A stretch of DNA of 64,000 nucleotides from contig NZ_LFIO01000270.1 of the NCBI RefSeq assembly GCF_001187535.1, positions 1 through 64,000 on the forward strand, in the 5' to 3' direction. Positions 17,877-26,783 of this stretch are shown in pieces. This DNA comes from Rhizobium ecuadorense. GTDB taxonomy: Bacteria > Pseudomonadota > Alphaproteobacteria > Rhizobiales > Rhizobiaceae. Every line of letters starts with the position of its first letter. The stretch's first letter is position 1. The notes under the pieces are model-generated. The model was given only the letters and a program-made list of their open reading frames with translations. It had not been told where the DNA came from and ran no database searches. A program made the position numbers and the translations under genes.

Positions 17877-18851
17877 ATGCGTCGTTTGATCATATGTCTG
17901 ATGTTGGCTGCCGCCAGCATGACTGCCACGACAATCGCAAGCGCGGTTCCCGCGCACGCCACGGCCGAAGATCGCCAAGCTCCGGCTCCCGTCCACTACC
18001 GCACCGCAAAAATCGACGGCCTCGACATCTTCTACCGGGAAGCCGGTCCGGCCGACGCACCCGTCGTGCTGTTGCTCCACGGCTTTCCGACGTCCTCCCA
18101 TATGTTCCGAAATCTGATCCCGCTTCTTGCGGACCGGTACCATGTCATCGCACCCGATTATCCGGGATACGGGCAGAGCGCCGCTCCCGAGCGCGGCACC
18201 TACGCCTATACGTTTGCCGGGGCTGCCGACATCGTCGATAAGCTGATGCTTCATCTGGAGGCCAAGAGCTACGCGATGTACGTCATGGATTACGGCGCGC
18301 CTGTCGGCTATCGCCTGGCGCTGAAACATCCGGAACGGGTCAGCGGCCTGATCATCCAGAACGGCAACGCCTATGAAGAAGGGCTGAAGGAGTTCTGGGA
18401 TCCGATCAAGACCTACTGGTCCGACGGATCAGACAAGAGCCGCGCGGCGCTGTCCGGCCTCGTCACCCTTGAAACGACCAAATTCCAGTATACCGACGGC
18501 ATGGAAGACGTGTCGCGCATCAGTCCCGACAACTGGGTTCATGACCAGGCTCTCCTGGACCGCCCGGGCAACAAGGACATACAGCTCGACATGTTGTATG
18601 ACTACCGCACCAATGTGCCGCTCTACCCTGACTTTCAAAGCTTCTTTCGCGAGCACAAACCGCCCACGCTGATCGTCTGGGGCAAGAACGACTATATCTT
18701 TCCTGAGGCCGGCGCTCATCCTTATCTCAAGGATCTTCCGAATGCAGAGATTCACATCCTGAACTCGGGTCACTTCCTTCTCGAGGAAAAGCTCGACGTC
18801 GCTGCTCCGCTCATCGATGATTTTCTTGATCGCAACGTCGCAAAGAAGTGA
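17877..18851 (+). CDS. Exported alpha/beta hydrolase, haloalkane dehalogenase/epoxide hydrolase type
   Basis: 324 residues with a Sec signal of about 30 residues ending in AHATA. The oxyanion loop is [10 protein letters not shown] (67-74), and the nucleophile elbow VMDYGAP carries D138 instead of Ser, as in haloalkane dehalogenases and epoxide hydrolases. The charge-relay acid is probably in VWGKNDYIF and the catalytic histidine is H299 (NSGHFLLEE). The start ATG 17877 follows GGGAGACC; the frame upstream lacks a signal. A periplasmic location is less usual for this Asp-nucleophile group. A PPOX-like gene follows 97 bases later. Confidence 0.88.
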   Translation: MRRLIICLMLAAASMTATTIASAVPAHATAEDRQAPAPVHYRTAKIDGLDIFYREAGPADAPVVLLLHGFPTSSHMFRNLIPLLADRYHVIAPDYPGYGQSAAPERGTYAYTFAGAADIVDKLMLHLEAKSYAMYVMDYGAPVGYRLALKHPERVSGLIIQNGNAYEEGLKEFWDPIKTYWSDGSDKSRAALSGLVTLETTKFQYTDGMEDVSRISPDNWVHDQALLDRPGNKDIQLDMLYDYRTNVPLYPDFQSFFREHKPPTLIVWGKNDYIFPEAGAHPYLKDLPNAEIHILNSGHFLLEEKLDVAAPLIDDFLDRNVAKK

Positions 18852-18948
18852 CCATCATCATGGTTGCCGGCGGTGCGACCGAGGTTCCGCCAAGCCGAGG
18901 TCGCACCGCAGTAGAGCGAGACCACTGTTCCGATTTTTGGAGATCACC

Positions 18949-19572
18949 ATGCCCTACCACTTTCTGGACGTTGCAATCACCCCGAATGTACGGCTGGCAC
19001 AGGCGGAAATGGGTGCAGATCAGATCTGGTTGGGTGCTCACCATCGCGAGTCGGATAGTTTCACCGAGAGCGAGCTTGCCTTCATTGCCGCAAGGGACAG
19101 TTTCTACATTGCCTCTGTGTCGGAAACCGGTTGGCCTTATGTGCAGCACCGCGGTGGGCCTGCAGGCTTTTTAAAAGCCGTCGACCGGAAAACCCTGGTG
19201 TTCGCCGATTACAGGGGGAACCGTCAGTACATCAGCACCGGAAACTTTGCCGCAAACGACCGGGCCTGCCTCTTCCTGGTCGATTATCCCCGCAGAGCGC
19301 GTCTCAAGATCTACATGCATGTCGAGAAGCTGACACTCGATGCCGATCCCTCGCTGACAGATCTTGTTTTCGACGCCGGCTACCGCGCAAAGGCGGAGCG
19401 GATTTTCCGGCTGAGGCTGGAGGCGTTCGACTGGAATTGTCCTCAGCACATCACGCCTCGCTACACCGAACAGGAAGTTGAGACGGCGGTAACGCCGTTG
19501 CGAGAGCGCTTGGCCAAACTGGAAGCAGAGAATGCAGAACTGCGAGCTCGGCTGAAGGCACTCGGAAAGTGA
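18949..19572 (+). CDS. Pyridoxamine 5'-phosphate oxidase-family flavoprotein
   Basis: 207 residues. The split-barrel FMN-binding fold is indicated by ESELAFIAARDSFYIASVSETGWPYVQHRGGPAGFLK and DYRGNRQYISTGNF, typical of the PPOX group often annotated as general-stress FMN-binding proteins. The last ~30 residues form a heptad-rich helix (LRERLAKLEAENAELRARL), probably a coiled coil for oligomerisation. The start ATG 18949 follows GGAGATC. True vitamin B6 synthesis is unlikely; a flavin reductase or stress role is more probable. Confidence 0.85.
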   Translation: MPYHFLDVAITPNVRLAQAEMGADQIWLGAHHRESDSFTESELAFIAARDSFYIASVSETGWPYVQHRGGPAGFLKAVDRKTLVFADYRGNRQYISTGNFAANDRACLFLVDYPRRARLKIYMHVEKLTLDADPSLTDLVFDAGYRAKAERIFRLRLEAFDWNCPQHITPRYTEQEVETAVTPLRERLAKLEAENAELRARLKALGK

Positions 19573-19712
19573 TTATGGACATCATGCAGTTTCCAAGTTC
19601 GTTCGCCTTGAAGGGAATCGAACCAAAGTCCACCGCCTCCGATACACTAATCTAATTTGCTGTATCTTTTATGCTCAGCGTGAAAAGATTCGTTCGCGAC
19701 ACATAGGTTCCA

Positions 19713-20102
19713 TTATCGCTTTACGGCAACACATTTCACTTCAGCGAGGAGTCCTGGGTGTGCGAGCTCAGAGACACCTATCCGAGTCCAAGCGTAGGTT
19801 CCCTTCGAAAACACCTCGTTTTTAACCGTCCGAAACACGTCCATGTGCTTGGACATTTTCACGTGATAGCTTGTCATTTCCACGATGTCATCGAACGTGC
19901 AATGAGCGGCTTCGAGGACGATTCGTAGGTTGTCCCACATAGCCCTGAATTGCTCTGACGGATCGTGAATAACCTTGAGATCCTTTGTCCGTCCAACTTG
20001 GCCAACGACGTAAATTGTGTCTCCGACTTTAACCGCGGGAGCATAGCCTGCGCGGCTGACGATCTCCTGCATCTCGTCGGGTATGATGATCTCTCGATCC
20101 AT
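19713..20102 (-). CDS. RidA-family protein
   Basis: 129 residues of the YjgF/YER057c/UK114 (Rid) superfamily, trimeric enamine/imine deaminases or relatives. The central arginine of RidA (RxxD/RxxE near residue 105) is matched by TRIGVSELAHPGLLAEVKCVAV. The N-terminal segment is RAGYAPAVKVGDTIYVVGQVG. ATG 20102 follows GAGGACC. It stands alone, transcribed toward the PPOX gene; the substrate is not predictable. Confidence 0.88.
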   Translation of the reverse strand: MDREIIIPDEMQEIVSRAGYAPAVKVGDTIYVVGQVGRTKDLKVIHDPSEQFRAMWDNLRIVLEAAHCTFDDIVEMTSYHVKMSKHMDVFRTVKNEVFSKGTYAWTRIGVSELAHPGLLAEVKCVAVKR

Positions 20103-20488
20103 AGTGGTCCTCGTAATCTCTGGTCTGCTTGCTAGCGGCGCTGGAACATGCGTCGCGAGAAAATCTCAAGAGCCCGCTGGGTAAGTCAGTACGAATGGCC
20201 AGCGATGTCAGATAATCTTTCACTTCGCCCGCCGGGATGACATTTGCATATTTGCAGTTGAAGTCGAAGAGGTTCATCACGCGGCTCAAAACGGTGACGA
20301 ACCTCACAAGGTGTCAGGCCAACTTGGCCGATGACGCTCTTCTTCGTTAAGCCAGAGACGGCTGCGTTTTGGAAGGCTCTTCCCAAGCTCCAGGTACATG
20401 TCTCAAAATCGCTGAGTCACGTTCCCAGACGGGACGCCGCTAGCAAGTTTATCGAGACAAGCGCCTTATGCAGAATGCTATGCCGCAG
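20103..20488. other. Intergenic region without a recognisable gene
   Basis: 386 bases between the ridA-like start and the stop of the next hydrolase. The minus-strand frame 20029-20307 overlaps the RidA gene and looks like a shadow. No repeats or hairpins of note were seen. Confidence 0.45.
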
Positions 20489-21247
20489 CTACTTAGCAGC
20501 TTTGGCTGCTTCCTCGATAACCTTTGCGACTGTAGCGGCCTGCGAGATGTAGATAGCGTGGCTGCCCTCGATCTCGGTGACGGTTGAACCAGAGCGCTTG
20601 TACATCCAGCGCTCGAGGTCCGGATTGATCGTCTTGTCGTTCTTGGCGACTATTCCGAAGCTGGGTTTGTCGTGCCAAGCGGCAACAGAAACCTGCGCAC
20701 TGGTGGCAGCAACGGCGACGGGCATCTGAGACCGGGCCATGAACTCGGCTTGTTCCTTGGGCAGATCCGCGCCGAAGTCAGCCGCGAACTTTGCCGGGTC
20801 GATAAGCAGGGAGCCATCTTTGGTCGGCTTGATATCATTGGTCGGTGAGGGCATCGACTGGAGCAGTTGTGCGGTGCTTTCTCCCTGTTCCGGTTGAAGC
20901 GCTGCGACATAGACAAGTGCCTTGACCTTGGGATCAGCACCTGCTGCCGTGATGATCGTGCCACCATAGCTGTGACCCACGATAACGACGTTGCCGTCCT
21001 GCTGATCAAGCACGCTTTTCGTGGCTGCGACGTCCTGATCCAGGCTTGTCAGTGGCTGCTGGACAATGCTGACATTGTAGCCGTCGCGGGTCAGAACGTC
21101 ATAAACACCCCGCCAGCCCGCACCATCCACGAGCGCACCATGGACCAGCACGATATTGCGCGCGTCGGCTAAGGCTGGCGCTGTCACGGTGGCAGACGAT
21201 AAGAACACGGCCGTAAGGCCAACAGCTGCTTTATCTAAAATGGACAT
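20489..21247 (-). CDS. Exported serine alpha/beta hydrolase
   Basis: 252 residues with a signal peptide of about 28 residues (hydrophobic LTAVFLSSATVTAPALA). NIVLVHGALVDGAGW supplies the oxyanion region and GHSYGG (91-96) the nucleophile S93. The likely histidine is in EGSHAIYIS near the end. Family: the AB_hydrolase_6 group of esterase-like salicylate/methylester hydrolases (MES-like in plants); the substrate cannot be assigned. I chose ATG 21247 over TTG 21253 because AAGGAAG is well placed for it. Confidence 0.87.
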   Translation of the reverse strand: MSILDKAAVGLTAVFLSSATVTAPALADARNIVLVHGALVDGAGWRGVYDVLTRDGYNVSIVQQPLTSLDQDVAATKSVLDQQDGNVVIVGHSYGGTIITAAGADPKVKALVYVAALQPEQGESTAQLLQSMPSPTNDIKPTKDGSLLIDPAKFAADFGADLPKEQAEFMARSQMPVAVAATSAQVSVAAWHDKPSFGIVAKNDKTINPDLERWMYKRSGSTVTEIEGSHAIYISQAATVAKVIEEAAKAAK

Positions 21248-21345
21248 GGTCAATTCTTCCTTGAGTTTTCTGTTTCGGATGTGTCAGGTCTGATCTCGCC
21301 TGATAGACTTATCGCGACCCTGAGAGGGAGAGGCGAAGGTGATGC

Positions 21346-22079
21346 TCACTGTTTGACGACGATCGGCGCCTTAATCGGCACGCGCTCGTAGAGGTCGATA
21401 ATGTCCTGGTTCATCAGGCGCACGCAGCCGGCCGAACGGCCTTGCCGATCGAGCGCCATTCCGGATTACCGTGCAAACGGTAGAGCGTGTCTTGGCCGCC
21501 TGAGAAGATGTAGAGTGCACGGGCGCCGAGTGGGTTCTTCAGGCCCGGCTCCATGCCGCCATTCTCGATTGAATACTTCGCCAGTTCCGGCTGACGCGCT
21601 ACCATCTCGTTCGGCGGCTTCCAGCGCGGCCACTTCTGACGCGATTGAATGACGCCGTCGCCCTGCCAGGCAAAGCCCTCGCGGCCGATGCCTACACCAT
21701 AGCGCATCGCGGTTCCGCCTGGCTGGACGAGATAGAGGAAGCGCGAAGGGGTGTCGACGACAATGGTGCCCGGCGCCTCGCCAGTCGGGTCGAGGACCTG
21801 CTGGCGATAGTAGCGTGGATCGATCTGCTTGTAGGGAACCGCCGGGATCAGAAAGCCGCCATCCTGGATCGGGCCATACATGACGGCCAGTTCGGCGTCT
21901 GTCGGCGCAGGTGCGATGTGGACAGGGCCGATCGGATCCGGGAGCGGCGTCGACTGTTGCCCCACCATCCAGCCGGTGCCAGCGGTGGAGGCGCACCCTG
22001 CCAGGGCGGAGGCCGCAGCCATCGCCGAAAGCGACAGGAGGCTGCGGTGGGATAACGTGGTGTGAAAGCTCACGCTCAT
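21346..22079 (-). pseudogene. L,D-transpeptidase (YkuD) lipoprotein, frameshifted at the catalytic motif
   Basis: The N-terminus has a lipoprotein signal with lipobox LAGC, and the body shows YkuD features (TIVVDTPSRFLYLVQPGGTAMRYGVGIGREGF, YRLHGNPEWRSIGKA). At about 21428-21440 the frame breaks: the encoded frame ends RPAACA-stop at 21414. The +1-shifted frame reads GCVRLMNQDIIDLYERVPI, the expected SxGCxRL catalytic cysteine block, and runs to a stop at 21346. The total of 734 bases is one short of a multiple of three, so one base lost in the GGCC-rich stretch explains it. An intact product would be about 244 residues. Real inactivation or a sequencing error. The start overlaps the VOC stop (ATGA). 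Confidence 0.8.
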
Positions 22080-22606
22080 TCCTCGTCCTGCCACCTGCGC
22101 AGATCCGTTTGGTCGTGATAGGCCATGCGGTCGGGCGTTGTGATAAACTCAATCATCGTGCCCCACGGCGTGCGGCAATAGCAGACCTTGTTTCCATTCC
22201 CTTTTTCGGTTGCATAGGGAATATCGCGTGGCGCCGTAAGGGCTGTTCCGCCGGCCTTCTCAAAGCGCTCAACCGAAGCGTAAATGTCGTCGGTGTAGAC
22301 ACCGAAGTGCGTAATGCCGAAGTCGCTCGGTGTAACCGGCTGCGCTTGTTTAGGGCCATGCATTTCGAAAAGCTCGACGTCGGGTCCGGTTCCGATCTTG
22401 ACCATCGCCTGGGCACGCACGACCGTTCCCGGGAAAGCGCCAGTGGCCAGCTCGAACTCGGGTCCCTGCCGAGGCGGATCCTGCGGCCCGAACGATTGGT
22501 AGATCACCTGGCCGCCGAATGCTTCCACCAGGAACGATTTTGCTGCCTCGATGTCGGGCACCGTGATGCCGATATGGTTGACGCCGCGAATGGCAGGTGC
22601 AGTCAT
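22076..22606 (-). CDS. VOC-family (glyoxalase/dioxygenase fold) protein
   Basis: 176 residues with two beta-alpha-beta-beta-beta units: GVNHIGITVPDIEAAKSFLVEAFG and GITHFGVYTDDIYASVERFEKAGG. Candidate metal ligands are H11, E79-E85 (DVELFEMH), H99 and the late E in WGTMIEF. The superfamily includes glyoxalase I, extradiol dioxygenases, epimerases and resistance proteins; the exact reaction is unknown. ATG 22606 follows AAGGAAA. It overlaps the downstream transpeptidase gene by four bases. Confidence 0.88.
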   Translation of the reverse strand: MTAPAIRGVNHIGITVPDIEAAKSFLVEAFGGQVIYQSFGPQDPPRQGPEFELATGAFPGTVVRAQAMVKIGTGPDVELFEMHGPKQAQPVTPSDFGITHFGVYTDDIYASVERFEKAGGTALTAPRDIPYATEKGNGNKVCYCRTPWGTMIEFITTPDRMAYHDQTDLRRWQDEE

Positions 22607-22673
22607 GACAGTTTTTCCTTTCGTGTTGAATCGATGAGCGCAAACGGGCGCAATTCACCCGGATCGCAGAGTT

Positions 22674-23522
22674 TCACTTGGGCTTGAGGAAATCGATGAG
22701 AGCAGCGGCCACTTCATCCGGGCGCTCGTCCGCCACATAGTGACTGCAGCGGGCAATCGAGCCGCCGGTTACATTTATGGCGAATTCTTGAAGCATCGGA
22801 ACCATATGCGCGCCAAAGCGCTGCTCCCCGCCGAGACCTAGAACGGGTATCTCGAGCGGTTGTTTTTTGTACTCGAGTGCGGCCGCATGGTCAGCGGTCA
22901 AGATGCGATACCATTCCATGCCACCACGAGTGCGCCCGGGAAGTGCCATTGCCTTCGCGTAGATCTCAATGTCTTCAGGATCGAAGGTGCTGTGATCGTA
23001 GAACCGTTCAGCCATGAAGGCCGAGATATAGTCATACTCACGGCCATGGATCAGGCGCTCCGGCAGGTCGCGGTTCATGTGGAAGGCGAAGTGCCAGATC
23101 TTGGCGGTTGTCGCCTCCCACTGGCTCCATCCGGGAAGCGGGACATCGAGGACGGCTAGGTGAGTAACCACGTCCCGATAGATGGCCGCCTGCGGCAATG
23201 CCACCATGCCGCCAATGTCATGGCCGCATACGGCGTAGCGTTGATGTCCGAGGGCAAGCATGACCTCGTGCGCGTCTCCCGCCATCGTCGCCTTGTCGTA
23301 GCCGTCAAGCGGGCAGTCGGAGAAACCCGCACCGCGTAGATCAATCGCCACCACGCTGAATTGCTCGGCCAGCAGCGGCATCACATGGTGCCATTCCCAC
23401 CAGGTTTCCGGCCAGCCGTGAAGCAGAAGGATCGGTGGGCCAGAGCCGCCCGTAACGGCGTTGATCCTGATGCCATTCACCGGCACCATTTGTTGGGTAA
23501 AACCTTTCAACTTCGCGATCAT
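22674..23522 (-). CDS. Alpha/beta hydrolase, epoxide hydrolase/haloacetate dehalogenase type
   Basis: 282 residues, cytoplasmic. LLLHGWPETWWEW (33-44) is the classic epoxide-hydrolase oxyanion segment; nucleophile D102 lies in CGHDIGG, and the catalytic histidine is probably that of CSHYVADERPDEV near the end. The start ATG 23522 follows GGAAAGGTC. Related enzymes hydrolyse epoxides or haloacetate. It lies in a same-strand run with the SDR (upstream) and VOC (downstream) genes. Confidence 0.9.
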   Translation of the reverse strand: MIAKLKGFTQQMVPVNGIRINAVTGGSGPPILLLHGWPETWWEWHHVMPLLAEQFSVVAIDLRGAGFSDCPLDGYDKATMAGDAHEVMLALGHQRYAVCGHDIGGMVALPQAAIYRDVVTHLAVLDVPLPGWSQWEATTAKIWHFAFHMNRDLPERLIHGREYDYISAFMAERFYDHSTFDPEDIEIYAKAMALPGRTRGGMEWYRILTADHAAALEYKKQPLEIPVLGLGGEQRFGAHMVPMLQEFAINVTGGSIARCSHYVADERPDEVAAALIDFLKPK

Positions 23523-23572
23523 AATGACCTTTCCAGTCGATGTTGCGTTCAAACAGAGCTGACGGCCAGCGC

Positions 23573-24397
23573 TTAGGGCTGGTCGAAATCGGTGGCGATC
23601 GAGATGTCGCGCCAGGTATCGATATCGCTGCGGAAGGAAGCCAGCTTTCGCTCAGCGATCGAATGCGCGACCGGACCGAGCGGCAGATGAAGCGGGGCTT
23701 CATCGGCGTCAACCGCCTGCAGGATCACAGCAACCGCCTTGTCGGGATCACCCGCTTGATTGCCGTTGTTGGTTTCGCGATAGTGCCTGCGCGAGGTCGC
23801 GGCATACTCCGGCATCTCGTTGGCTGCCATCGTGATCGAACGGCCAAGGAAATCGGTGCGAAACGGCCCAGGCTCGACGATCAGCACGCGGATGCCGAAC
23901 GGCTTCAGCTCGCCGCAGAGCGCTTCGGAAACCCCTTCAACTGCAAACTTGGCTGCATTGTAATATGCTGCGCCGCCGCTCCCCGCGATCCCTGCGCCAG
24001 ACGACATGTTGACGATCACTCCGCCCGAACTTCGCAGGGCAGGCAAGGCTGCCCTGGTGGTTTCGATAAGACCAAAAACGTTCACCTCGAACATCGGTCG
24101 ATATTCTTCGGGCGTGCCTTCCTCGAGCGAGCCAAACAGTCCGTAGCCGGCATTGTTCACCAGCACGTCAAAACCTCCAAATGTCTCGACCGCCTTTGCG
24201 ACCGCGGCATTGGCCGCCGCCGCATCCGTCACGTCGAGCGGCAACGTGATCATGCGCCCCTCGAATGGCTGAGCCATTTCTTCGATCGTTTTGACATTGC
24301 GGGCCGTTGCGATGACCCGATCGCCGCGCTGTGCTGCAGCGATCGCGAGCCGTTGTCCGAAGCCGCTCGAGCAGCCTGTGATGAACCATGTTTTCAT
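23573..24397 (-). CDS. Short-chain dehydrogenase/reductase
   Basis: 274 residues of classical SDR type: nucleotide loop TGCSSGFG (8-15), NNAG motif in VNNAGYG, Ser in VNMSSGAG and the catalytic YxxxK as YNAAK. The DVTDA segment after strand 3 with the Arg in ATARN suggests NADP(H). Similar proteins are annotated as oxidoreductases adjacent to LysR regulators; the substrate is unknown. Divergent from the LysR gene across 108 bases, so probably its target. Confidence 0.9.
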   Translation of the reverse strand: MKTWFITGCSSGFGQRLAIAAAQRGDRVIATARNVKTIEEMAQPFEGRMITLPLDVTDAAAANAAVAKAVETFGGFDVLVNNAGYGLFGSLEEGTPEEYRPMFEVNVFGLIETTRAALPALRSSGGVIVNMSSGAGIAGSGGAAYYNAAKFAVEGVSEALCGELKPFGIRVLIVEPGPFRTDFLGRSITMAANEMPEYAATSRRHYRETNNGNQAGDPDKAVAVILQAVDADEAPLHLPLGPVAHSIAERKLASFRSDIDTWRDISIATDFDQP

Positions 24398-24424
24398 GAC
24401 GTTTCTCAGCTTGTTTTCAGATGA

Positions 24425-24463
24425 TCACTTGAATCTAGACGTTTATATTTGTACTTGAAGTGA
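24425..24463. promoter_or_regulatory. Inverted repeat in the SDR/lysR divergent promoter
   Basis: TCACTT (24425-24430) and AAGTGA (24458-24463) form an inverted repeat with a 27-base spacer, each extended as TCACTTGAA and ACTTGAAGTGA. The ACTTGAA core also forms a direct repeat. The location between the divergent SDR and lysR genes fits a LysR-type regulator binding region with separate recognition and activation sites. Functional role inferred. Confidence 0.4.
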
Positions 24464-24505
24464 CAGAATTGTAATTTCGATGTTCATTTTTGTAAGGGTG
24501 GGGCC

Positions 24506-25366
24506 GTGGAATGGAGTGACGTGAAAATCTTCCTTGCTATTGCGCGATCTGGTACGCTCGGCGGCGCTGCGCGCTCTCTTCAGACGAGCCATCCGACCGT
24601 CGGCAGACGGCTGCGTGCCCTTGAGGAGGCGATCGGCCACACACTCTTCCAGCGGACCGCGGACGGTCTTGTCCTGACCGAAGAGGGCCATGGAATCATC
24701 GCGTTGGCAGAGCAGATGGAAGAAGGCGCGCTGGCCATGGAGCGCAGGCTTGCGGGGCAGGAGCAAAACCTCAAAGGCAATCTGCGCATCTCATCAGCCG
24801 ACTGGTTCGGGGCCTATGTCCTGCCGCCCATCCTTGCAGATTTTTCGAGCGCGTACCCCAATGTCGACGTCGAGATCCTGACCGGTACACGTCAGTTCAA
24901 CTTGGCCCAGCGTGAGGCCGACATCGCGTTTCGTATCGTTCCCTTCAACACTGCGGATGTGGTTCAGCGGCGGCTTTTCAAGCTCGAATACGGCGTCTAC
25001 ATCGCCGAGGAGTCGCCTGATCCGAAATATGGCGACGGGACTGGTTTCCGGCTGATCACCCACGATACATCGACCGGGCAGTTCCCCGATATCGCCTGGC
25101 TCATCGAGAGTTTCCCCAACGCGAGGCCCGTCCTGCGATCAAACAACCGCAACGTCCAGGGGCGCATGTGTCGGCAAGGCGTCGGGATCGCCGTCCTTCC
25201 CCGCGTGGTCGGCAGTCAGATCGCGGGTATCCGCAGGCTGGAACTGCCGACGCCGCCGCCGGCCCGAGACATCTGGATGGGATATCACCGGGACCTAAGA
25301 CGTCTTCAGCGTCTTCGTGCGTTCATCTCGACCGTATCTGACCATGTCGCGAATGCCCCCGCATAG
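24506..25366 (+). CDS. LysR-type transcriptional regulator
   Basis: 286 residues. The N-terminal winged HTH covers about 1-60 (FLAIARSGTLGGAARSLQTSHPTVGRRLRALEEAIGHTLFQR), followed by a LysR substrate-binding domain (GNLRISSADWFGAYVLPPIL). GTG start at 24506 just after AAGGGTGGGG; no in-frame ATG gives a complete HTH. It probably regulates the divergent SDR gene and perhaps the hydrolase and VOC genes behind it. The inducer is unknown. Confidence 0.92.
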   Translation: MEWSDVKIFLAIARSGTLGGAARSLQTSHPTVGRRLRALEEAIGHTLFQRTADGLVLTEEGHGIIALAEQMEEGALAMERRLAGQEQNLKGNLRISSADWFGAYVLPPILADFSSAYPNVDVEILTGTRQFNLAQREADIAFRIVPFNTADVVQRRLFKLEYGVYIAEESPDPKYGDGTGFRLITHDTSTGQFPDIAWLIESFPNARPVLRSNNRNVQGRMCRQGVGIAVLPRVVGSQIAGIRRLELPTPPPARDIWMGYHRDLRRLQRLRAFISTVSDHVANAPA

Positions 25367-25448
25367 TAAGCCGCCCGAGAATATTTAATTTTCCCTGCCG
25401 GGCGACTGCATTCAAAAGCTGCGGTAGGAGACAGGCTCGGCATACACT

Positions 25449-25745
25449 TCACTTCTTGGCCGCAATTTCCCTGTGCCGCTCCACCACAGCACCCACGATC
25501 ATTTTCATCAGCCCCTCGACAAAGTGCTGACTGAGGCCAACATCAATGGCGATGTTCCTCAGTCGATCCAATTGGCGTCGCTCCCGCTCATTGTCGATCG
25601 CCGGCATCGCCTGCTCGGCTTTCAAGCGGCCGACTTGCTCGGTACAGCGAAAGCGCTCAGCCAGTATACAGAGGAGAGCTGAATCCAGATTGTCGATGGT
25701 CCTCCGATAGGAAGCGAGTTGCTCTGCTGTATCATGTGTCGTCAT
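25449..25745 (-). CDS. Chorismate mutase (AroQ type), stand-alone
   Basis: 98-residue all-helical domain with the AroQ layout: YRRTIDNLDSALLCILAERFRCTEQVGRLKAEQAMPAID contains the N-terminal Arg, the central Arg/Lys pair and the loop before helix 2; the C-terminal helix VEGLMKMIVGAVVERHREI closes the fold. It would convert chorismate to prephenate, or act on isochorismate like PchB. No signal peptide. The start ATG 25745 follows GGAAGAT; a 311-residue frame through it on the same strand is a shadow of the membrane-protein gene. It is last in a minus-strand run behind a DUF308-like gene. Confidence 0.85.
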   Translation of the reverse strand: MTTHDTAEQLASYRRTIDNLDSALLCILAERFRCTEQVGRLKAEQAMPAIDNERERRQLDRLRNIAIDVGLSQHFVEGLMKMIVGAVVERHREIAAKK

Positions 25746-25786
25746 TTGAATATCTTCCAAGCGGTTTCGTTGGCGCGAGGCGGAGC

Positions 25787-26371
25787 TTACGAGATGGGAT
25801 GCATACTGCGACGCAACAGTGCGATCGTCAGCCATATTGCCGAAACCAGGAAATAGAATGCCCCGACGCCAGCGTACCCCGCGACCGTGGAGATAGAAGG
25901 CTCCTGCGGCATCTGCGCTTGAAAGATGAAGAGCGCGCCGGCCACAGCAGATTGGCCACCGCTCAAAATCATCGCCCACTGACCGCCACTCGTTGTCCAA
26001 CGCCGCACAGCAGTCCCAAGCTGCAACAGCCCTGAAAAGATTGCCCACAGGCCGAAAGCGCCGAGAACACAGTTCATGTTCATTGTCAGCGCCATGATCA
26101 CGGCGATCGTCATGACCGAGCTCGCGGCGACGTTGATCGCCTGGCTCCGGTTGGCCGCAAGGCCACCGCTCCTGGCCGCATCGACAACGTTTGCGAGTGC
26201 ATCCCAAGCCGGATAGACGATCAGCTGGGTGGCAGCAACGGCAAACGAATGCCGTCCGGCGGTCAATGCAGCCGCGACCCACAACACTGAGAAGGCCGCT
26301 CTTGTAAAGTAATACTGCTTGAGCCATTGGTCGTTGGTGCTCGCGGCACGGGAGATCTGGTTGTTCGACAT
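25787..26371 (-). CDS. DUF308-like integral membrane protein
   Basis: 194 residues with about six hydrophobic spans: paired segments around 24-45, 47-62, 80-100, 103-118, 130-148 and 160-185. The pattern of short loops and an internal repeat resembles HdeD/DUF308 membrane proteins of acid or general stress. No catalytic motif visible. The start ATG 26371 follows GGAAGTGGAAG. It is 41 bases upstream of the chorismate mutase gene; a functional link is not evident. Confidence 0.7.
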   Translation of the reverse strand: MSNNQISRAASTNDQWLKQYYFTRAAFSVLWVAAALTAGRHSFAVAATQLIVYPAWDALANVVDAARSGGLAANRSQAINVAASSVMTIAVIMALTMNMNCVLGAFGLWAIFSGLLQLGTAVRRWTTSGGQWAMILSGGQSAVAGALFIFQAQMPQEPSISTVAGYAGVGAFYFLVSAIWLTIALLRRSMHPIS

Positions 26372-26419
26372 TGTTTTCTTCCACTTCCTTGATTGATGAA
26401 ATTGCTCACGCGGATTCTG

Positions 26420-26749
26420 TCACAAGAAGCCGACATGCTTGCCAAAGGGGGTATTCTCGTCCCACTCATGTCGGCCGATCCGATCGCTTTCGCCGGAGAG
26501 TTTCCCGACCGGCTCGTCGGAAATCTCGATGTCTTGTGAGCTATCGCGAGACGGAACCTTGGATCCCCCGGCCTCATTGCTCTCCAAGCGCATGCGTTTC
26601 TCGAACGCCTCGTTGATCGCCCCTTGCCGCCTCGCGACCCGTCGGCCGTCAGGATCCGAGAGGATCGAATTTGTTTGGCTGATCTCGACCTGTCGGGAAG
26701 ACGCGGTCGCTGAAATCGGCATGACTTTCTGGATTTTGCGTCTGCGCAT
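26420..26749 (-). CDS. Hypothetical small protein
   Basis: Open frame of 109 residues filling most of the 412-base gap between the molybdopterin enzyme and the membrane protein. The product is highly polar (rich in R, E, S and D), has no membrane segment and matches no family I recognise. The ribosome site is weak (GGGATGA, 10 bases before ATG). It could be a real disordered protein or a chance frame. Flanking bases 26372-26419 and 26750-26783 show nothing else. Confidence 0.35.
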   Translation of the reverse strand: MRRRKIQKVMPISATASSRQVEISQTNSILSDPDGRRVARRQGAINEAFEKRMRLESNEAGGSKVPSRDSSQDIEISDEPVGKLSGESDRIGRHEWDENTPFGKHVGFL

Positions 26750-26783
26750 GAACTGTCATCCCATGGTTCACCATTTGATGGCC

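Noticed and set aside
23491..23510. TTGGGTAAAA near 23495, resembling half of the direct-repeat element
   Set aside because: The second TTGnGTAA unit is missing, and the site lies inside the coding sequence of a hydrolase.
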